64,000 bases of DNA, taken from Mariannaea sp. PMI_226. Taxonomy: Eukaryota > Ascomycota > Sordariomycetes > Hypocreales > Nectriaceae. The stretch covers positions 496,001 through 560,000 of the forward strand of contig JANFOG010000013.1 of the NCBI GenBank assembly GCA_024336345.1, in the 5' to 3' direction. The notes under the pieces were generated by a model. The model was given only the letters and a program-made list of their open reading frames with translations. It searched no databases and was not told the DNA's origin. Positions 1-13,057 of this stretch are shown piece by piece. Made by a program: the position numbers and the translations under genes. Numbering within the stretch: position 1 is the first letter of the stretch; each line of letters starts with the position of its first letter.

Positions 1-1837
1 ATGCACCTTCAGTCAGCCCCTCGCACTTTCGTAAATTCCAAACCTCCGGTTCTCATCAGTCTGTATCGGCAGATAATACCACTGGCCCTCGCTCGCCGCA
101 GTTTAAAACCTAAGTACCGTACATAATCTCTTCAAACGACCTGCACTTCTCATGACCACAAGCGGGTTAGCGACCAAAAATGACGCCCACTAGCCCCTCC
201 TCTGCGCGAGTGAACGTGCGGCGGACTTTATTCATTGGCACAGACGGTGGCGGATGGCCTAGAAGAGCACGGACACAGACGACACAGGGACTGGGGCTCC
301 ATTTCCACCAGAGGCAGCGGCGGCTGGGGTGGGCTGGCGGGTCTTATTGCAGAGCATCCCCTGCTCCTGGTTGGTTGAAGCTCTCTCGTGTTGCCATGAT
401 GGACGATGAAGCCCGTTCGACTGGCATGCTCTGAAGCATTGTGGCTGGTCTGCGCAGGCCTCTTGCCAATTCACATTGCTTTCGCCGCCGTGTTTACCGT
501 GTCTACCGTGTCTCGGAGGATGGTCCTCCCGCTCAGTGCATTCATTTCATTGCCCAAGGTAAGGTACCAGGTGATAAATGAAGTCGAACTGGCTTGGAGC
601 CGCTTGGATGAAAGTGAACGAACGATGACACTGGCCCGAGCTTTGGTCGTGTAGATAGGAGACTTTAGTTATGGTGCTACTGTACGTACAGATTACATAC
701 GCAGTAGTTGCTGGACGTTACCGTAGCTCCAACCCGCCATGCTAGGGACCTTACCCCTGGGTGCAGTCTAACGCGACAGAGCCAAGCCCCGGAACTCGGT
801 AGATTGGGTTGCCTATTCAAGACGAACAGGAGCGTTGAGGCGCTGAATGAGAGCAACAATTGCTAGGCTAGTCACTGACCTCTGGGGCCCAATTTGGCAG
901 CCGATACAGATAGGGTCACCCCGTGATTGCCTCTTGAAACTGCAACCCCAAGTGCAACTCTCGACCCTCTTCTTCCTATTCTACTCAAATCACGGTCTTT
1001 TTGCCCTATCTCCTCCTCCGCACCGCCCTTCCTCCCCCTCCTTCTTGTCTCGTTTTGTCCTCGCCATTCGTTGTCTTTTGACTTGCGTCTGCCTTCTTTT
1101 TTGCTCACCCTTTCGTATCCTTTCTCTTTCTTGTTTTTTTCTTTGCCTCCCTTTCCCCTTGTTACCCGCCCCCTCCACCTCCACCTCCACAGCATCCACT
1201 CTGCGTGTGCTGCTTTTCAACCCCCTCCGAGCATCCCAGGTCTCCCAAAATCCCTGCCCCGTGCTCGACCCTGATTCAGTCCCATCCATTCCGAGGACCA
1301 ACTGCAGGTGTGATTTCTTAAAACAGGAATTACCCTGCTCGCCAGCCCGTTCGAGTGACCGCCCGCATCAACTCGACCTTCCTGTGTTCTATCCTGACCT
1401 ATCCCTCTATCCATCGTGCTCTACGTCAACGCATCATTAGCTTGTGCTTGATTGCTGTCCATTTTGTTGCTCGTCATTTTCTTTGCATTACGACCATTCC
1501 CGGCACTCATTTGTGTCGTGTTGAGTCGACTCGTTCACAGAGCGATGCCGACCTCATAATATCTAATTTATTAATACTTGACCTCAGCCGCCCTCCCTCG
1601 CCTCCTCCTTGGCTTGCCTCGGATCCTCTGGCGACTCCATCCCGTCCACTGGCTGTGTTGTAAGACAATTCGCGACGGAGTGGCTACTGGATTTGCGTCA
1701 CCTCCAGGGCCTTTCTGATATTTTGCTTTTTTACTTGCTTGTCCTTTTCAGTTATATCATCGACGCTCATCCACCTGGGAGAGGGTCGTTCATTGCTGGA
1801 GGACTAGTAATCCTCACCTACCCCAACTCATTACAAT
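1..1837. other. Non-coding stretch upstream of the aspartic protease gene
   Basis: No reading frame here has protein-like composition or a convincing splice pattern. About 960-1240 is a strongly pyrimidine-rich tract on the + strand, of the kind common in fungal promoters and 5' leaders, so part of this stretch is probably the promoter and leader of the protease gene that starts at 1838. Confidence 0.5.
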
Positions 1838-3517
1838 ATGCGTGCGGCCTTGCTAGCACATCTGGCATTATGGACATCGTCCACGCTCGCTTTTTACCCA
1901 TACAACCCCCCATGGCACCAGGAAGCTGAAGCAGAGAAGTATGCACAGAAGCGTGCCTCTGTGTCGGGAAGGGGGGATGTTGGTGAAGCTGCTTTTCGGT
2001 TTAATTTAAAGCAGAGAACTGTGGAGGTTAGTTGCACTACAGCCCAGCCCGGCCTATCTTTATATCAATCCAATCTAATGCATCAATCATCCAGTCAACC
2101 CGATCAGTTTCCGACCGAGCTGCCGACCAAGCAGCCCGGCTAACAACGAAGTATGCTGCACGATACCCGCCAAAAGCTCACACCAAACGAGTGATAGCAA
2201 AGCGAGATAACGACTACGATGTGATGGAGGCTGAAAAACCAGACGGAAAGCTCACAGCAGGGCTCGACCAGGATGGTACCGACTACTCGTATTTTGTTGA
2301 AGTTGAGATTGGATCCAAGCAGAAGCAACTATATATGCTCGTTGACACGGGTGCTGGCTCTAGTTGGGTCATGGGCTCCGATTGTACAAGCGATGCATGT
2401 GGTATGCACAACACCTTTGGACCAGATGATTCGACCACCCTTGTGGACTCGGGCAAGCCCTTCAGCATTGCCTACGGGTCGGGCAAAGTCAGCGGCACCC
2501 TAGCGAGGGATACGCTGAGTCTCGCTGGCATGAGCTTTGAGTACCAGTTCGGCTTGACCACAACGACTTCTGACCAATTCGTGTCCTTTGCCTTTGACGG
2601 TATTCTTGGCTTCTCTCTCAACACCGGTGCCAACCAGAACTTTCTGTCAGCTGTCGCAACCTCGCACAATCTTGACGCAAACATTTTCTGCATTGCTCTG
2701 AACCGTGCTGAGGATGGGGATAACAAGGGCGAGATTAGGTTTGGTTCAGTGAATCAAGACAAGTACATCGGAGATATCACCTACACGTCGCTTGAAGAGG
2801 GCGATGATTGGGCCATCCAGTTGGAAGATATGTCATACGATGGAAATAAAGCCAACGTTGGCGGGATTCCAAGCTACATTGACACGGGAACTTCCTTCAT
2901 CTTTGGACCTAGCGACTCCGTTACAGCTCTCCACGGCCTTATCCCTGGAGCTCATTCTGATGACAATGCCACTTGGACTGTGCCCTGTGACAGTGATAAG
3001 AACCTCACAGTTATCTTCTCCGGTGTGGAGCACAGGATTTCGCCAAGCGATTGGATTTCCCCCAAGAGCAAGTCGGGCTCATGCACCAGCAACATCTATG
3101 GCCACGAAGTTGTGCAAGGAGCATGGCTTCTTGGAGATACCTTTTTGAAAAACGTCTATGCAGTCTTTGACATGGACCAGAGACGCATTGGTAGGTTATG
3201 ATAAAACTAATGGGGTGTTACTGAGCTGAGTACTAATATATATCTCAGGCTTCGCCCAAAGTGGTGTTACAAAGACCGATTCTGAGGACCCAACAAAGAC
3301 TACCGACGACAGCACTGAGACCTCTGGTGCGACTGACTCCCCAGATTCCACAGCTACCGCAGACCTCAGCTTGGGCAAAGAATCATATGCCACTGATACT
3401 GCCACCTCAGCGCCAAGCAAGCCAACAGGCAAAGACTCTTCAGCACCTAGGCTCTCTGCAGCGCATGCCTACTTTCCATCTGTTCTCTGTATAACAATTT
3501 TCGCCCTGTTGGCCTAG
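1838..3517 (+). CDS. Secreted GPI-anchored aspartic protease (pepsin family A1, yapsin-like)
   Basis: Three exons, 1838-2026, 2152-3190 and 3249-3517, give 498 residues. The first intron is phase 0 and the second phase 1; the junction after DMDQRRIG restores the usual IGFA motif of pepsin-like enzymes. The N terminus is a signal peptide (hydrophobic to about residue 19), followed by a propeptide with a KR site near residue 80. Both catalytic motifs are visible: DTGAGSSWV (Asp128) and DTGTSF (Asp307), with the flap YGSG between them. The C terminus is a Ser/Thr-rich spacer of about 70 residues ending in a hydrophobic tail (SVLCITIFALLA), the arrangement of a GPI-attachment signal. By family it cleaves proteins at the cell surface or wall. 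The start was chosen because it is the first ATG giving a signal peptide; exon 1 rests on frame and signal peptide only. Confidence 0.93.
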
Positions 3518-5022
3518 AAAAGGGGCCACGACGAGTACACTCTTTTAATACATATTTTTTCGCGCGTTTTGGATGGAGCACAACAAATACACTACTGGAG
3601 TTTGAATTTCTCGTTAGATTTCTATGGACGACTGGGATTTTCGCATTTGAAATCAACAATCGAGTTGCAGACGGAATAGATTTGAAATTCCGAAGTGGAA
3701 GAGGCACCCGAAAGGGCAGCTTGGGGCGACAGGACTGGTGGTGTGACCGGTGAAAGGGAACTGCACCAGCATTTTGAAATGATACCCAGCACAGGGGTCG
3801 GCGGTGGTCAGAATACAGCGTCTTGGAGGAGAAGACCAGCACGGGAAGCCCCAGGGAGGTGCCAGAATTGAGGACCAAAAACGGTCGTGTCCATAGTGAA
3901 ATAAACAGGAACCAGGCTTAACGCTGGTCAGAACTAAAATTCGTTCTCGAGACGCCGGTATATTGATGAGTGATGTTGGTGTCTCGCCATTCAAAGCCCG
4001 GAACATGGCGAGTTCCGTGATTCGTGTAGACTGAGAGCTGGAGGGTGGAACAAGCCGGTGTAGTCACGCTTTTGAGTCGTCATCTTGCTTAGTACAGTAG
4101 TGTTAGTATGATCTTCTTTGTTGAGTAGGTTAGTAGATCATTTCGAGGAGCCAAAGCAAGCTTTGTGACTTGCATAGGGCACCTATAGATCAGGACCCAT
4201 GGAGCTATTGAAGGCTGGTTGGAGGGGTGCGTTGTGTCCAGCCGCGTGGGGTAATAAGCTTGTTGTGTATGGTTCAATGCATGCAAACGCGTACTATCTC
4301 GTATATCGATCGAGTATTTATATGCTATATTATGCGTGAATGTTGCACTGAATAGGCATGCAGTTATTATTTCTTGCTTTTCGATTCAAGGTTGAAGCAG
4401 AAATACTACATGACGCATCCTAAGTCTGGATCTGCATCAATCAACCTTGGTCCCAATTGCAGCAGTCCCCGTAAAAAAATAAGTAGAGTCAATTCAGCTG
4501 ATGGTCCCTGATTTGACCGTGCACCCCAAGTTTGTAGCTGCCTACTGAATAGTATGCCTTAGTGGGATTGAATGTCTAAATTACAGCACTCTTCGGAGTA
4601 AATATATGCATTTCTATGGAGGCTTCTAGTGGTCCACATGGCCCATCCTATGGGCAGTAAGCAACCAACTGAGGTAGACTCCCCCCCAGCTCAGGGGCCC
4701 ATCCCAGGGGCGTGCGCCCACTCACCAATCCCGTCTCAGGCCCTCGTCATTGGCGCACTCTTACGGCCTTATCGACAATGGAACGCGAAGTAACATACGT
4801 ACGTCGAATACGGCAAGTAATTATCTTCAGCTTCAACATCAAAGTGCTCCTCTTCTCTCACCCATTTTTTTTCTTTCGTTTTTGATTTACACTTGACAAC
4901 GAAATCCTAGGACCTTGTCATCCATTCCCCCTCCCCCACCTCTTTGCCTTTTTTTTTCTTTTCCCCTTTTTCAGAAGGAAGATGCGCACGCGAGGCCTGT
5001 CTTCTACAGCTCCCCTCCGACA
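3518..5022. other. Intergenic stretch, no gene seen
   Basis: Contains the protease 3' region and the promoter of the transporter gene. A CT-rich tract at about 4860-4980 lies just before the transporter ATG. Open frames here have poor composition for protein. Nothing else is supported. Confidence 0.5.
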
Positions 5023-7163
5023 ATGACGCAAGCCAGGAACAATGGCGCCCAGAACAACCACGGCGAGGACCGCGGCCTCCTGTCCTCGCACCACGACGAT
5101 GACGATGACAACCACTACTTTGGCATCGGCGACGACGACGACGGTGACGATCTGGGCGTCCCTCCTCCTGTACCTCCCAAAGACGATCCCCCGCCGGCTT
5201 ACGACGGCCCCTTGAGGACCCCGAGGACCCCGAACCGAGTCCGCTTCGACCTGACCCCCGAGATTGTGGGCGTCAGTAACGGCGATGCAAACCCGTACGA
5301 CCACAGAAGGTCCATGTCGGATGGATACATGGACCTGGAGGAGCCGCTCAGTCCCAGCCGCGCCCACCGCGCGCCGCTCCTGACGGACATTGAGGCACCC
5401 AGCGTCACCTTGGCCAACTCGCTCGGCGATGATGCGGCAGAGAACGTCGAGAACGAGATGCGCCGGCCAAAATCAGGCCTCAAGTCAGCATTCATGAACA
5501 TGGCCAACTCCATCATCGGTGCGGGCATCATCGGCCAACCCTACGCTCTACGGCAGGCAGGTCTGTTGGCAGGTATACTACTACTCGTTGGACTCACCAT
5601 CATCGTCGACTGGACCATCTGCCTCATCGTCATCAACAGCAAGCTCAGCGGGACGAGTCACTTCCAGGGCACGGTAGAGCACTGCTTTGGCCGGTCCGGG
5701 CTGATAGCCATCAGCGTGGCGCAGTGGGTGTTTGCGTTTGGCGGCATGGTTGCGTACGGCGTCATCGTGGGCGATACAATCCCGCATGTGCTGTCAGCTG
5801 TCTGGCCAGAACTGTCCAAGGTGCCGGTGCTGGGGCTGTTGACAAACAGACAGGTTGCGATTGCCTTCTTTATCTTGGGCATTGGATATCCTTTGACATT
5901 ATATCGAGATATCGCAAAGGTAAGGGTTACATCCCTACATGCAGAAAACGAACCGTTGTTTTTGTTTTGAGCGGGGGAGTTTGGCTTCTATTGTGCTGCG
6001 GGAAGAGAGCGTATACTTCCTCTTTGTTGCGGCCCGAGATGCGTCAACCCCTCTCCCGTGCATTGGTTTCCCGATTCGCCAAACTTACAAAGAATATGGC
6101 TAACTTATTGTGCTTGTTTTATCCAGCTGGCAAAAGCGAGTACTTTCGCCCTCATTGGCATGCTGGTCATTGTCGTTGCAGTCCTGATTCAGGGCATTCT
6201 TACGCCGTCAGCGGATCGGGGCTCATTCTCACCTCAACTGCTTACCTTCAACGGCGGCTTCTTCCAAGCGATTGGAGTTATTTCATTTGGTAAGACGGAT
6301 CAATTTTCAGGATTCGAGTTGCCAGCTCAGATGACCACTGGCTTGTTGGATGAAACACTTTAGCTGACGCCCCCCTGCTAAAAACAGCTTTCGTTTGCCA
6401 TCATAATTCATTACTTATTTACGGCTCACTAAGAACACCTACTATCGATAATTTTAAGCGAGTGACACACTACTCAACGGGTGTGTCTATGCTAGCATGT
6501 CTAATATTAGCGCTGGGAGGTTTCCTCACGTTTGGCGACAAGACGTCGGGCAATGTGCTCAACAACTTCCCTGCCGACAGCACGCTGATCAACATTGCCC
6601 GACTCTGCTTCGGACTAAACATGTTGACGACCCTGCCGCTGGAGGCATTTGTGTGTCGAGAGGTGATGCTGACCTTCTTCTTCCCCGACGAGCCGTTCAA
6701 CATGAATCGACACCTCCTCTTCAGCACGAGCTTGGTGGTGTCGGCTATGGTGCTGAGCCTGGTGACCTGCGATTTAGGTGCCGTCTTTGAGCTCGTCGGT
6801 GCGACAAGTGCGGTAGCCATGGCGTACATCTTGCCGCCGCTGTGCTACATCAAGTTGACGACACGCAGCTGGCGGACATATGTGGCGTATGCGATCGTGG
6901 CGTTTGGAAGCATTGTCATGGTGATTAGTGTTTTACAGGCGGTGGGCAAAATGATTCACAGTAAGTTTCCGTTGTCCACTTGCTCTTCCTTTCTTATTTT
7001 ATTTTATTTCTTCTTATTCTCCCCCCCCTCCTTCTTTTTGGGCGACTATTGGCATGTGGCTGTGCGGAGGGCCCTCAGCTAAACCTCAGATGTATGTATG
7101 ATGTGGACTGACATTTCTTTTTCTTTCCTTCCAGATAAAGATGGACCGGAGCAGTGTGTTTGA
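5023..7163 (+). CDS. Amino acid transporter of the AAAP family (vacuolar AVT type)
   Basis: Four exons, 5023-5919, 6127-6289, 6388-6960 and 7135-7163, give 553 residues. All junctions are GT-AG and restore family sequence, for example CHHNSLLIYGSL after the second intron and THYSTGVSM soon after. The first ~150 residues are a cytosolic tail with an acidic run (HHDDDDD and DDDDGDD around residues 23-43) and a Pro-rich stretch; the transporter core begins near residue 156 with MNMANSIIGAGIIGQPYAL, the hallmark first segment of AVT/SLC38-like carriers, and about eleven hydrophobic segments follow. Such proteins move neutral amino acids across the vacuolar membrane, usually coupled to protons. 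The last exon encodes only nine residues. An in-frame upstream extension exists, but 5023 has the better context and follows a CT-rich leader. Substrate and direction cannot be read from the sequence. Confidence 0.93.
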
Positions 7164-8950
7164 ATTCGGTCTTGATAGGAGACCAAGGTCCCCGATTCAA
7201 TTACACGGTCGCACAGCTTTAACGTGCTTGTACGATATGTTAGCAATGGGTCCCCCAAGGGGCCAAACATTCCGACATCGGGCTTGTCTGACAAGGCCGG
7301 CAGACGGGGTTGTATTTGCCTGCTTGTTTCGGTAGGGTCTACGACGGGAAATGGCGAGAAAGCAATAGAGAAATCGGCGGAAGAGCCGGATGAGCCCTTG
7401 GGGGAAGAGTAAGAAAAGCACCTTACGGACATGAAACCAGGCATGGGAGCATACAACAAAAATCAAGAAACTTCACAAATCACAAACATGACAACAACAA
7501 CAACATCAAAAGAGATATGGGCGCGGAGCTTGGCGTGTTTTTTTTGTCTTATTAAAGTAGATGGATTGGATGGAAGCCTTTTCCTCTTTCCTTTTTCTTC
7601 ATCATCATTCCTTTTTCTTTTCGTCTTTTTATGTCATTATTACCTATATTGGGGCATCCCGGGATCTTCTCCTTATTCTTTTCTCCCTTTTTTTTTCTTT
7701 CTTAAAGATATATTTCGATGAATGGAAAGAAAACAGGGACGTTGATAATAACTATTGCACATGGCCATCATCATGTACTGATCACACTCATCTACCTCAC
7801 AAACTACGTATCATTGTATAATTCATGTTTGGTACTGGAGGGAGCGCACTCGTATTCGAGATTATCAGTTCGGACTTGGATATTTGTCCGCTTCTTCACC
7901 GCCATAGAGTATGAAGGAGGGAAGCAAGCAAGAATGGCATGACATGTTTTCCCAAGTCCGGCCCCCTCACGAAATATCTTGTCCCCCCTCTCCGTGGAGA
8001 TCTCGCTCTATGTGTGGACAACCTCCGCTGCACGTCAGGCTCGGCCCGCATGAAGAAGGCCAGGCGTGTAAATGCCTGCGACCATTTACGTTACAAAAGG
8101 GAAGAAAAAAGGGACACAGGACACACACAGCAATAGCTAGCTGAATGTAAACTGTCTTACCTACCTACTGGTACCAGTGTGATTGGTGATGATTTACTCA
8201 TGCGCGTCCTTTTGTGACAGGCGTGGGGGGGGGGGAGGGGGTGGTGGAGGCGGAGGGGGAAGAAGAAGTATCGTGTGACGAATAGTAGTCGTTCTATATG
8301 CAACTACGTAAGAAGACGGAGGAAGAGGAGGGGGGGAAAGGGACCGGAAAACAAAACGATAGAGGAGATCCTCCCCCCCGCTTTTGATGTATATTCGTTT
8401 CTCGTTTCTTTTCGTTGGTTGGCCTGGTCTGGTTTTGACGGGTGAAGTGGGAATGGGGGAATAAAAAAGCAGGTGGTTTGTGGTGCTTCGTGTCGTGGGT
8501 TGTGTGTGGATGATCGGTCACATCAATCCAAATTCCACAGACCTGGACGAATGACCAACTCTTAGACGCCCCCCTCTCCTCCACTCCCCTCCCCCCCTAG
8601 TCCCCCTCACAAGGCGCAAAGTCACAGAGAAAAGGGTAGAAACCGGCTTGCTCTTTCACGAGGAATTTCTGTATTTCTTCTTTAGGCGAGGCATGGCAGG
8701 CAGGTAGGTCAGGATGTAGGTAGGGTATGTTGCCGTGGATTTTTTTAACTAGATAGGTAAAGTAGCTACCTGAGCAGACAGGCCATTTTTATTTATATTG
8801 TGGACTTCCTCTCTCCTCCGTCTTTCCTTTCCTTTTCCTTCTTTCTTATAACAAACCCACAAACAAGTACATAACCTCACCAAGGCAACACACATTCAGC
8901 TTCAACTCGAAATCTTCTTTGATATACAACAACACTACCCTACCGCAAAC
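7164..8950. other. Intergenic stretch with G-rich and TACCTA-rich segments
   Basis: Holds the 3' region of the transporter gene and a long promoter/leader for the small Cys-rich gene. Features seen: a G-rich purine tract at about 8225-8265, TACCTACC at 8159-8170, several AGGTAGG motifs at 8700-8730, and a CT-rich leader at 8808-8850. No gene is supported. Confidence 0.5.
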
Positions 8951-9278
8951 ATGCAGCCCCTCGTCGATGCCCATGATAGCAACTGCCCCAGCTGCGGTGC
9001 TGCTGGCGACGGAACCTCCAAGACTTGCAACAGCTGCGGTGCTGTAAGTGCTACCCATCTAAACAATTTCAAACTTGCCCATTCCATGCCCATTCCATAT
9101 GTCTCCTCCATCTCCATCACAGCTGTCTTCTACCATCTCCGTCACAACCGTCCTCTCTCAACCCCATACAGCTGTCTTCTTCCAACTCCACCACAACAGC
9201 CCTCTTTCCACCTATTTCATGTCTGTCTAAGCTGACCACTCCGTCGCCTTTCTGAAAATCCAGCACTGCCCCGTCTAA
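8951..9278 (+). CDS. Very short Cys-rich peptide with paired CxxC motifs
   Basis: Two exons, 8951-9043 and 9264-9278, give a 35-residue peptide. Exon 1 encodes 31 residues with two CPSCG/CNSCG-type knuckles (Cys12, 15, 26, 29); exon 2 adds only HCPV and the stop, contributing His32 and Cys33. The donor GTAAGT and acceptor CCAG are good and the junction is phase 0. The gene sits behind a long pyrimidine-rich leader typical of strongly transcribed fungal genes. Five Cys and two His in 35 residues point to metal binding (a zinc-ribbon-like or metallothionein-like peptide), but I do not recognise a named family. If the intron is not used, the frame continues into low-quality sequence. The 220 nt intron is long compared with the exons, and other AG acceptors exist inside it. 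Confidence 0.7.
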
Positions 9279-11903
9279 ACGAGAACAGTCCGATGCCCTA
9301 CGTTAGGTTTACTTATTGCATCTCTCCATACTTGGGCTTCTTCCCCCATCCTCCTGCTCGCATTTCACGTAATCGATTCGACTTGAGAGGTTGAGTAAGG
9401 GGTTGGGGAAGGCTATGTATTTTGGTTGTCTGCGTGCAGTTCCTCCCTTCTCTCTTGACGGGAGTTTCTTTACAAGAAAGACTGAGCATATTGATCTCTT
9501 CTCATTTTTATTGTTAAACCGCGATGAGTTTCCTGGTGGCGAAAGGCTCTTCTTCACTCCTTCTTTTTTTTTTTTTTTTTGTTGCCTTGAAAGCAACATA
9601 TGCATTGATGGAGAAAGAGGGAGCATTCTTTCACGTGTCGTCATTCAACTTCTGAGATACTTACACTCGCTTCAACTCCCTCACGCCTGTTTTGGTGGGG
9701 TTTGCTCCTTGCACGGACATGACAGTTCACGAACGAGACAATAAAAACCAAATCAAGTGATGATGCCAACAATGACTTCTGCTTATCAATATGTCGCCTC
9801 GTGATTGCATATGCTGCATAGTTACCGCGCTCGTCTTCTTTTTCTATTGTCCCCGCCTTAGCCGCTCAACTCCATCGCCAACGTGACACCCTCTCTCTCC
9901 AATCCAAACTGCCCCTCCTCTGGTCCCTCTGTCCCTCCGTCCCTCCGCCCCCCTCCCAAGGTACAGTGACACTGCTACACAACACACGACACACACGACA
10001 CACCACCTCGGTACTCAAGCCCAAGATACAGCTGAATCAAAGGGCGATCCCAAGCCTCAGTTAGCCTCAGCCCTAGGCATAATCGCCGTCAGACTTCCAG
10101 GCCGCCAGGTCCCGCGGCACAGCCCTTTCACTGGCGTGTGCTGTATCTACATCTCTTTCTAACGCTCTTTTTGGCCCCTCCAATCATACGCACGGCGTGA
10201 CTACCTCTACTCCTCATCCCATTATCCGTCTCACTCACAAAGCATCTCTTGACACAGTCAGACTGAAACCACCCTCTTCCAGCCCCATCCCTTCCACGGG
10301 TTTGGGCTGGGCTTTCTCTTCCTTTCACTTTCAAAATTCCTAGGGAACTGACACTTCCACTCCCCAACAGAGTAAAAAGTGGGCTCTTGGAAGAAAAGAT
10401 ACACTTGACACCTAGAAAAGCGCAACTGTTGAAAAATAAGAATGAGATGGCCGAGTGGAGCATTACATCACTCCGCCCGCGTACCGTTATCTAAAGTAAC
10501 AGGTTGCAGTAGGTACTGTAGGTACGTACAGTAACGATCCAGCCTCCAAATGCCCCCCAACGTGGCCTCCAGGAGCCTACCTAACCTACCTACCTACCTA
10601 CTACTACCTTATGTATGTATCAGCGTCTCCGTGGGATAAGTAACTACCTACCTGCTTTGCCTAGGTAAGCTAGTTGATGATAGCATGTGGTTAAACGGAC
10701 ATTAGGATGTGCGTTTTCCTCAACTGGGGCATGGCACAGTTTAACTTGATGCCGAGTTTGGAACTTGCAGTGGAATTCTCGGGTCTGGCAAGATAACGTA
10801 TCGCATCACATTCACATGTCTCGACTCTGATCGGCTCCGTAATCAGTCTTGAGAATCGTAGACAGCCAGTTACAAAATACGTAGTTCGTAACGTCTGTTG
10901 TCAGCTTATTGACGGCGATGATCAACATCAATTGCATGCCCAACTGCCCATTTTGGCATAATGAGAAGCCTCGCGAGCTCCGCGAGCCCAAAGCTGTCGT
11001 TGGCAATGCGTGCATCGTCAAGTCGAAACAGGTTTGAAAGCCCCGAAACTCGCTTGAGACAAGCAGCATCACACACTCACAAAAGGGAAGGGAAACCAGT
11101 CACTTCACAAGAGGCCAAAGCATCATTCAGGTTAGGGTTGACAAAAAAAAACAAAGATTAAACAGGCAGGCCCTACGCAATAGATGTCCCATCTCCATGG
11201 TCTAAGTAACGGTTTCAAGGCTTCGAGAGAAAATGAAAAGATTGATGGCCCGGCCCGATCTGGGCCCCGTTCCATACACGCAACACACACATAAAACTCT
11301 TCTCCCCCAGGAGCGCAACCAGTCCACCAAGGCCTTCTATCCCCGCCTCATCTCGACCCTAACCCCCATCATCAAGGCAGGGGACAAGCGTCGGGGTGAG
11401 AGAAGAGGAGCAACCCTTCCTCATCCTCCTCCTCGGCTGCCTCGACACCAAAATAAAAACACATCTGGCCCGCCTTCCCCACACGCAAAATACGCAGAGA
11501 TACATAAAAAACAAGGTCCCACTCGCCTGCCACTGGTAAAAGAAAGAATGACGCGGTTCTAAAAGCAGCTCACTGCCTTCACTCTCCTGCACACAACTCC
11601 CTAGTCAGAGCCTTAATCACAGGGCGGCTAGGGAGATGCTGCTTCATCATCGATAAAAAAGATCATGAGCCGGAGAGGGAGTTTGACGAATGAGATAATG
11701 AACCACGCCATGAGCGAGACAATATCAAACTCCAGATTCCGAGAAAACCGATGAACACCGACAGCCTTCACCAACATGGCTGCCGCGAACCCGTATCATC
11801 TGAACAGCCGGGGCCAAGTTGAGGTGAACTGGGATGATAAGATTACCACGCGGGGTCGAGCCGAAACAAGGTGTGTGTTCCGCTCATGGCGACAAGACGC
11901 CCT
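9279..11903. other. Long gene-free stretch between the Cys-rich gene and rho1
   Basis: No coding region can be supported. The sequence includes a T-rich run near 9565-9580, tandem CCTA/TACC motifs at about 10575-10605 and 10650-10670, and the 3' region of the minus-strand rho1 gene. Open frames on both strands lack protein-like composition. Confidence 0.5.
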
Positions 11904-13057
11904 TTACAGGACAAGGCACTTCTTGTGGCTGGTCTTCTTGCCGCTGCGGGAGAGGAGAGCAGCGCGGGTAGCGTGCTCGAACACCTCACGAACACCCTCG
12001 TTCGTCTTGGCAGAGCACTCGAGGTACTTGTAGGCGGCGATCTTCTTGCGGACCTCCTCACCCTATAGATGGTTTGGTTAATGCAAATCCATTGGATCGA
12101 CTGGCTTCTCCCAACAACTCTCAATGCCTGCTGAGCATCTAATTTGCCCGGCCTGGCCTTGCGAGTTGATGAGGGGGGTGGGAAGGGGAGAGTATTTACC
12201 TCTTCAGGGGAGACGGGCTTCTGGCTGGTCTTGCGGAGCTCCTCAATGATCTTATTGTCGTATCGCAGATCCTTCTTGCAACCAACAAGGATAAGAGGGA
12301 GACCGGGGCAGAAGTGAAGAACCTCAGAGATCCACTACAGGTTGAGGCACGTGTTAGTAACTGTCTGTGTAGCATTTTGGCTTGGGGGGTGTGACAAGTG
12401 AGGTAGGAAGGGGAGCGTACCTTCTCCTGAACGTTATCAAGAGAGTCGGGGGAGTCGACGGCGAAGCAGATCAGGATAACGTGGGAGTCGGGGTAGGAGA
12501 GGGGTCGAAGACGGTCGTAATCTTCCTGGCCAGCAGTATCCCATAGGGCGAGCTCGACGTGCTTTCCATCGACCTCAACATCGGCAACGTAGTTCTCAAA
12601 GACAGTGGGGACGTAGACCTATGAAAGAGTAGGGTTAGCGAGAGAAGTGATCAAGTTTTGCCGAGCTGTGATGGTATTGTTGCAGGGCTGATATAGGTGA
12701 TGGCTGATCGCCAAGGTTTCGTTCGTCATGATGGGATCGGGAGATGCTCAAGAGGGAGACGTCGTCGTGGAGGGTTGGGGCGGTGGGGCCAATTCATACC
12801 TCAGGGAAAGTGCCCTTGGAGAAGACGCTGATGATGAGTCAGTAATTTGCTTGATAAATAGAGATGATGAGTATTGCGGGTGTTGAGATAGGATCCCGAC
12901 ACTGAAGAGGCAGAGTGCAGCCAAGTAGGCAGGCTGCCTGGAGGAAACGGGGGACGCCGACGGGGGTGCTGCTGTTTAGGCCAACTCACATCAACAAACA
13001 GGTTTTACCGCAGGCACCGTCGCCGACGATGACGAGCTTTCGACGGATCTCAGCCAT
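11904..13057 (-). CDS. rho1: Rho1 small GTPase
   Basis: Five exons on the minus strand (13057-12990, 12827-12800, 12618-12421, 12334-12200, 12062-11904) give 195 residues, the usual length of fungal Rho1. Seen directly: the P-loop GDGACGKT (residues 12-19), the effector loop YVPTVFENY (34-42), the switch II motif DTAGQ (59-63), the guanine-specificity sequence with CKKD, the SAK motif, a basic hypervariable tail and the C-terminal box CLVL, which predicts geranylgeranylation of Cys192. All introns are GT-AG and the junctions reproduce the conserved protein without gaps. By family, Rho1-GTP activates beta-1,3-glucan synthase and protein kinase C, controlling wall synthesis and polarised growth at the plasma membrane. 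The minus-strand leader (13058-13400) is pyrimidine-rich. Confidence 0.98.

Noticed and set aside
847..1440. 197-codon + frame
   Set aside because: It runs through a pyrimidine-rich tract, which produces long runs of Leu, Pro, Ser and Phe; the opposite strand is equally open.
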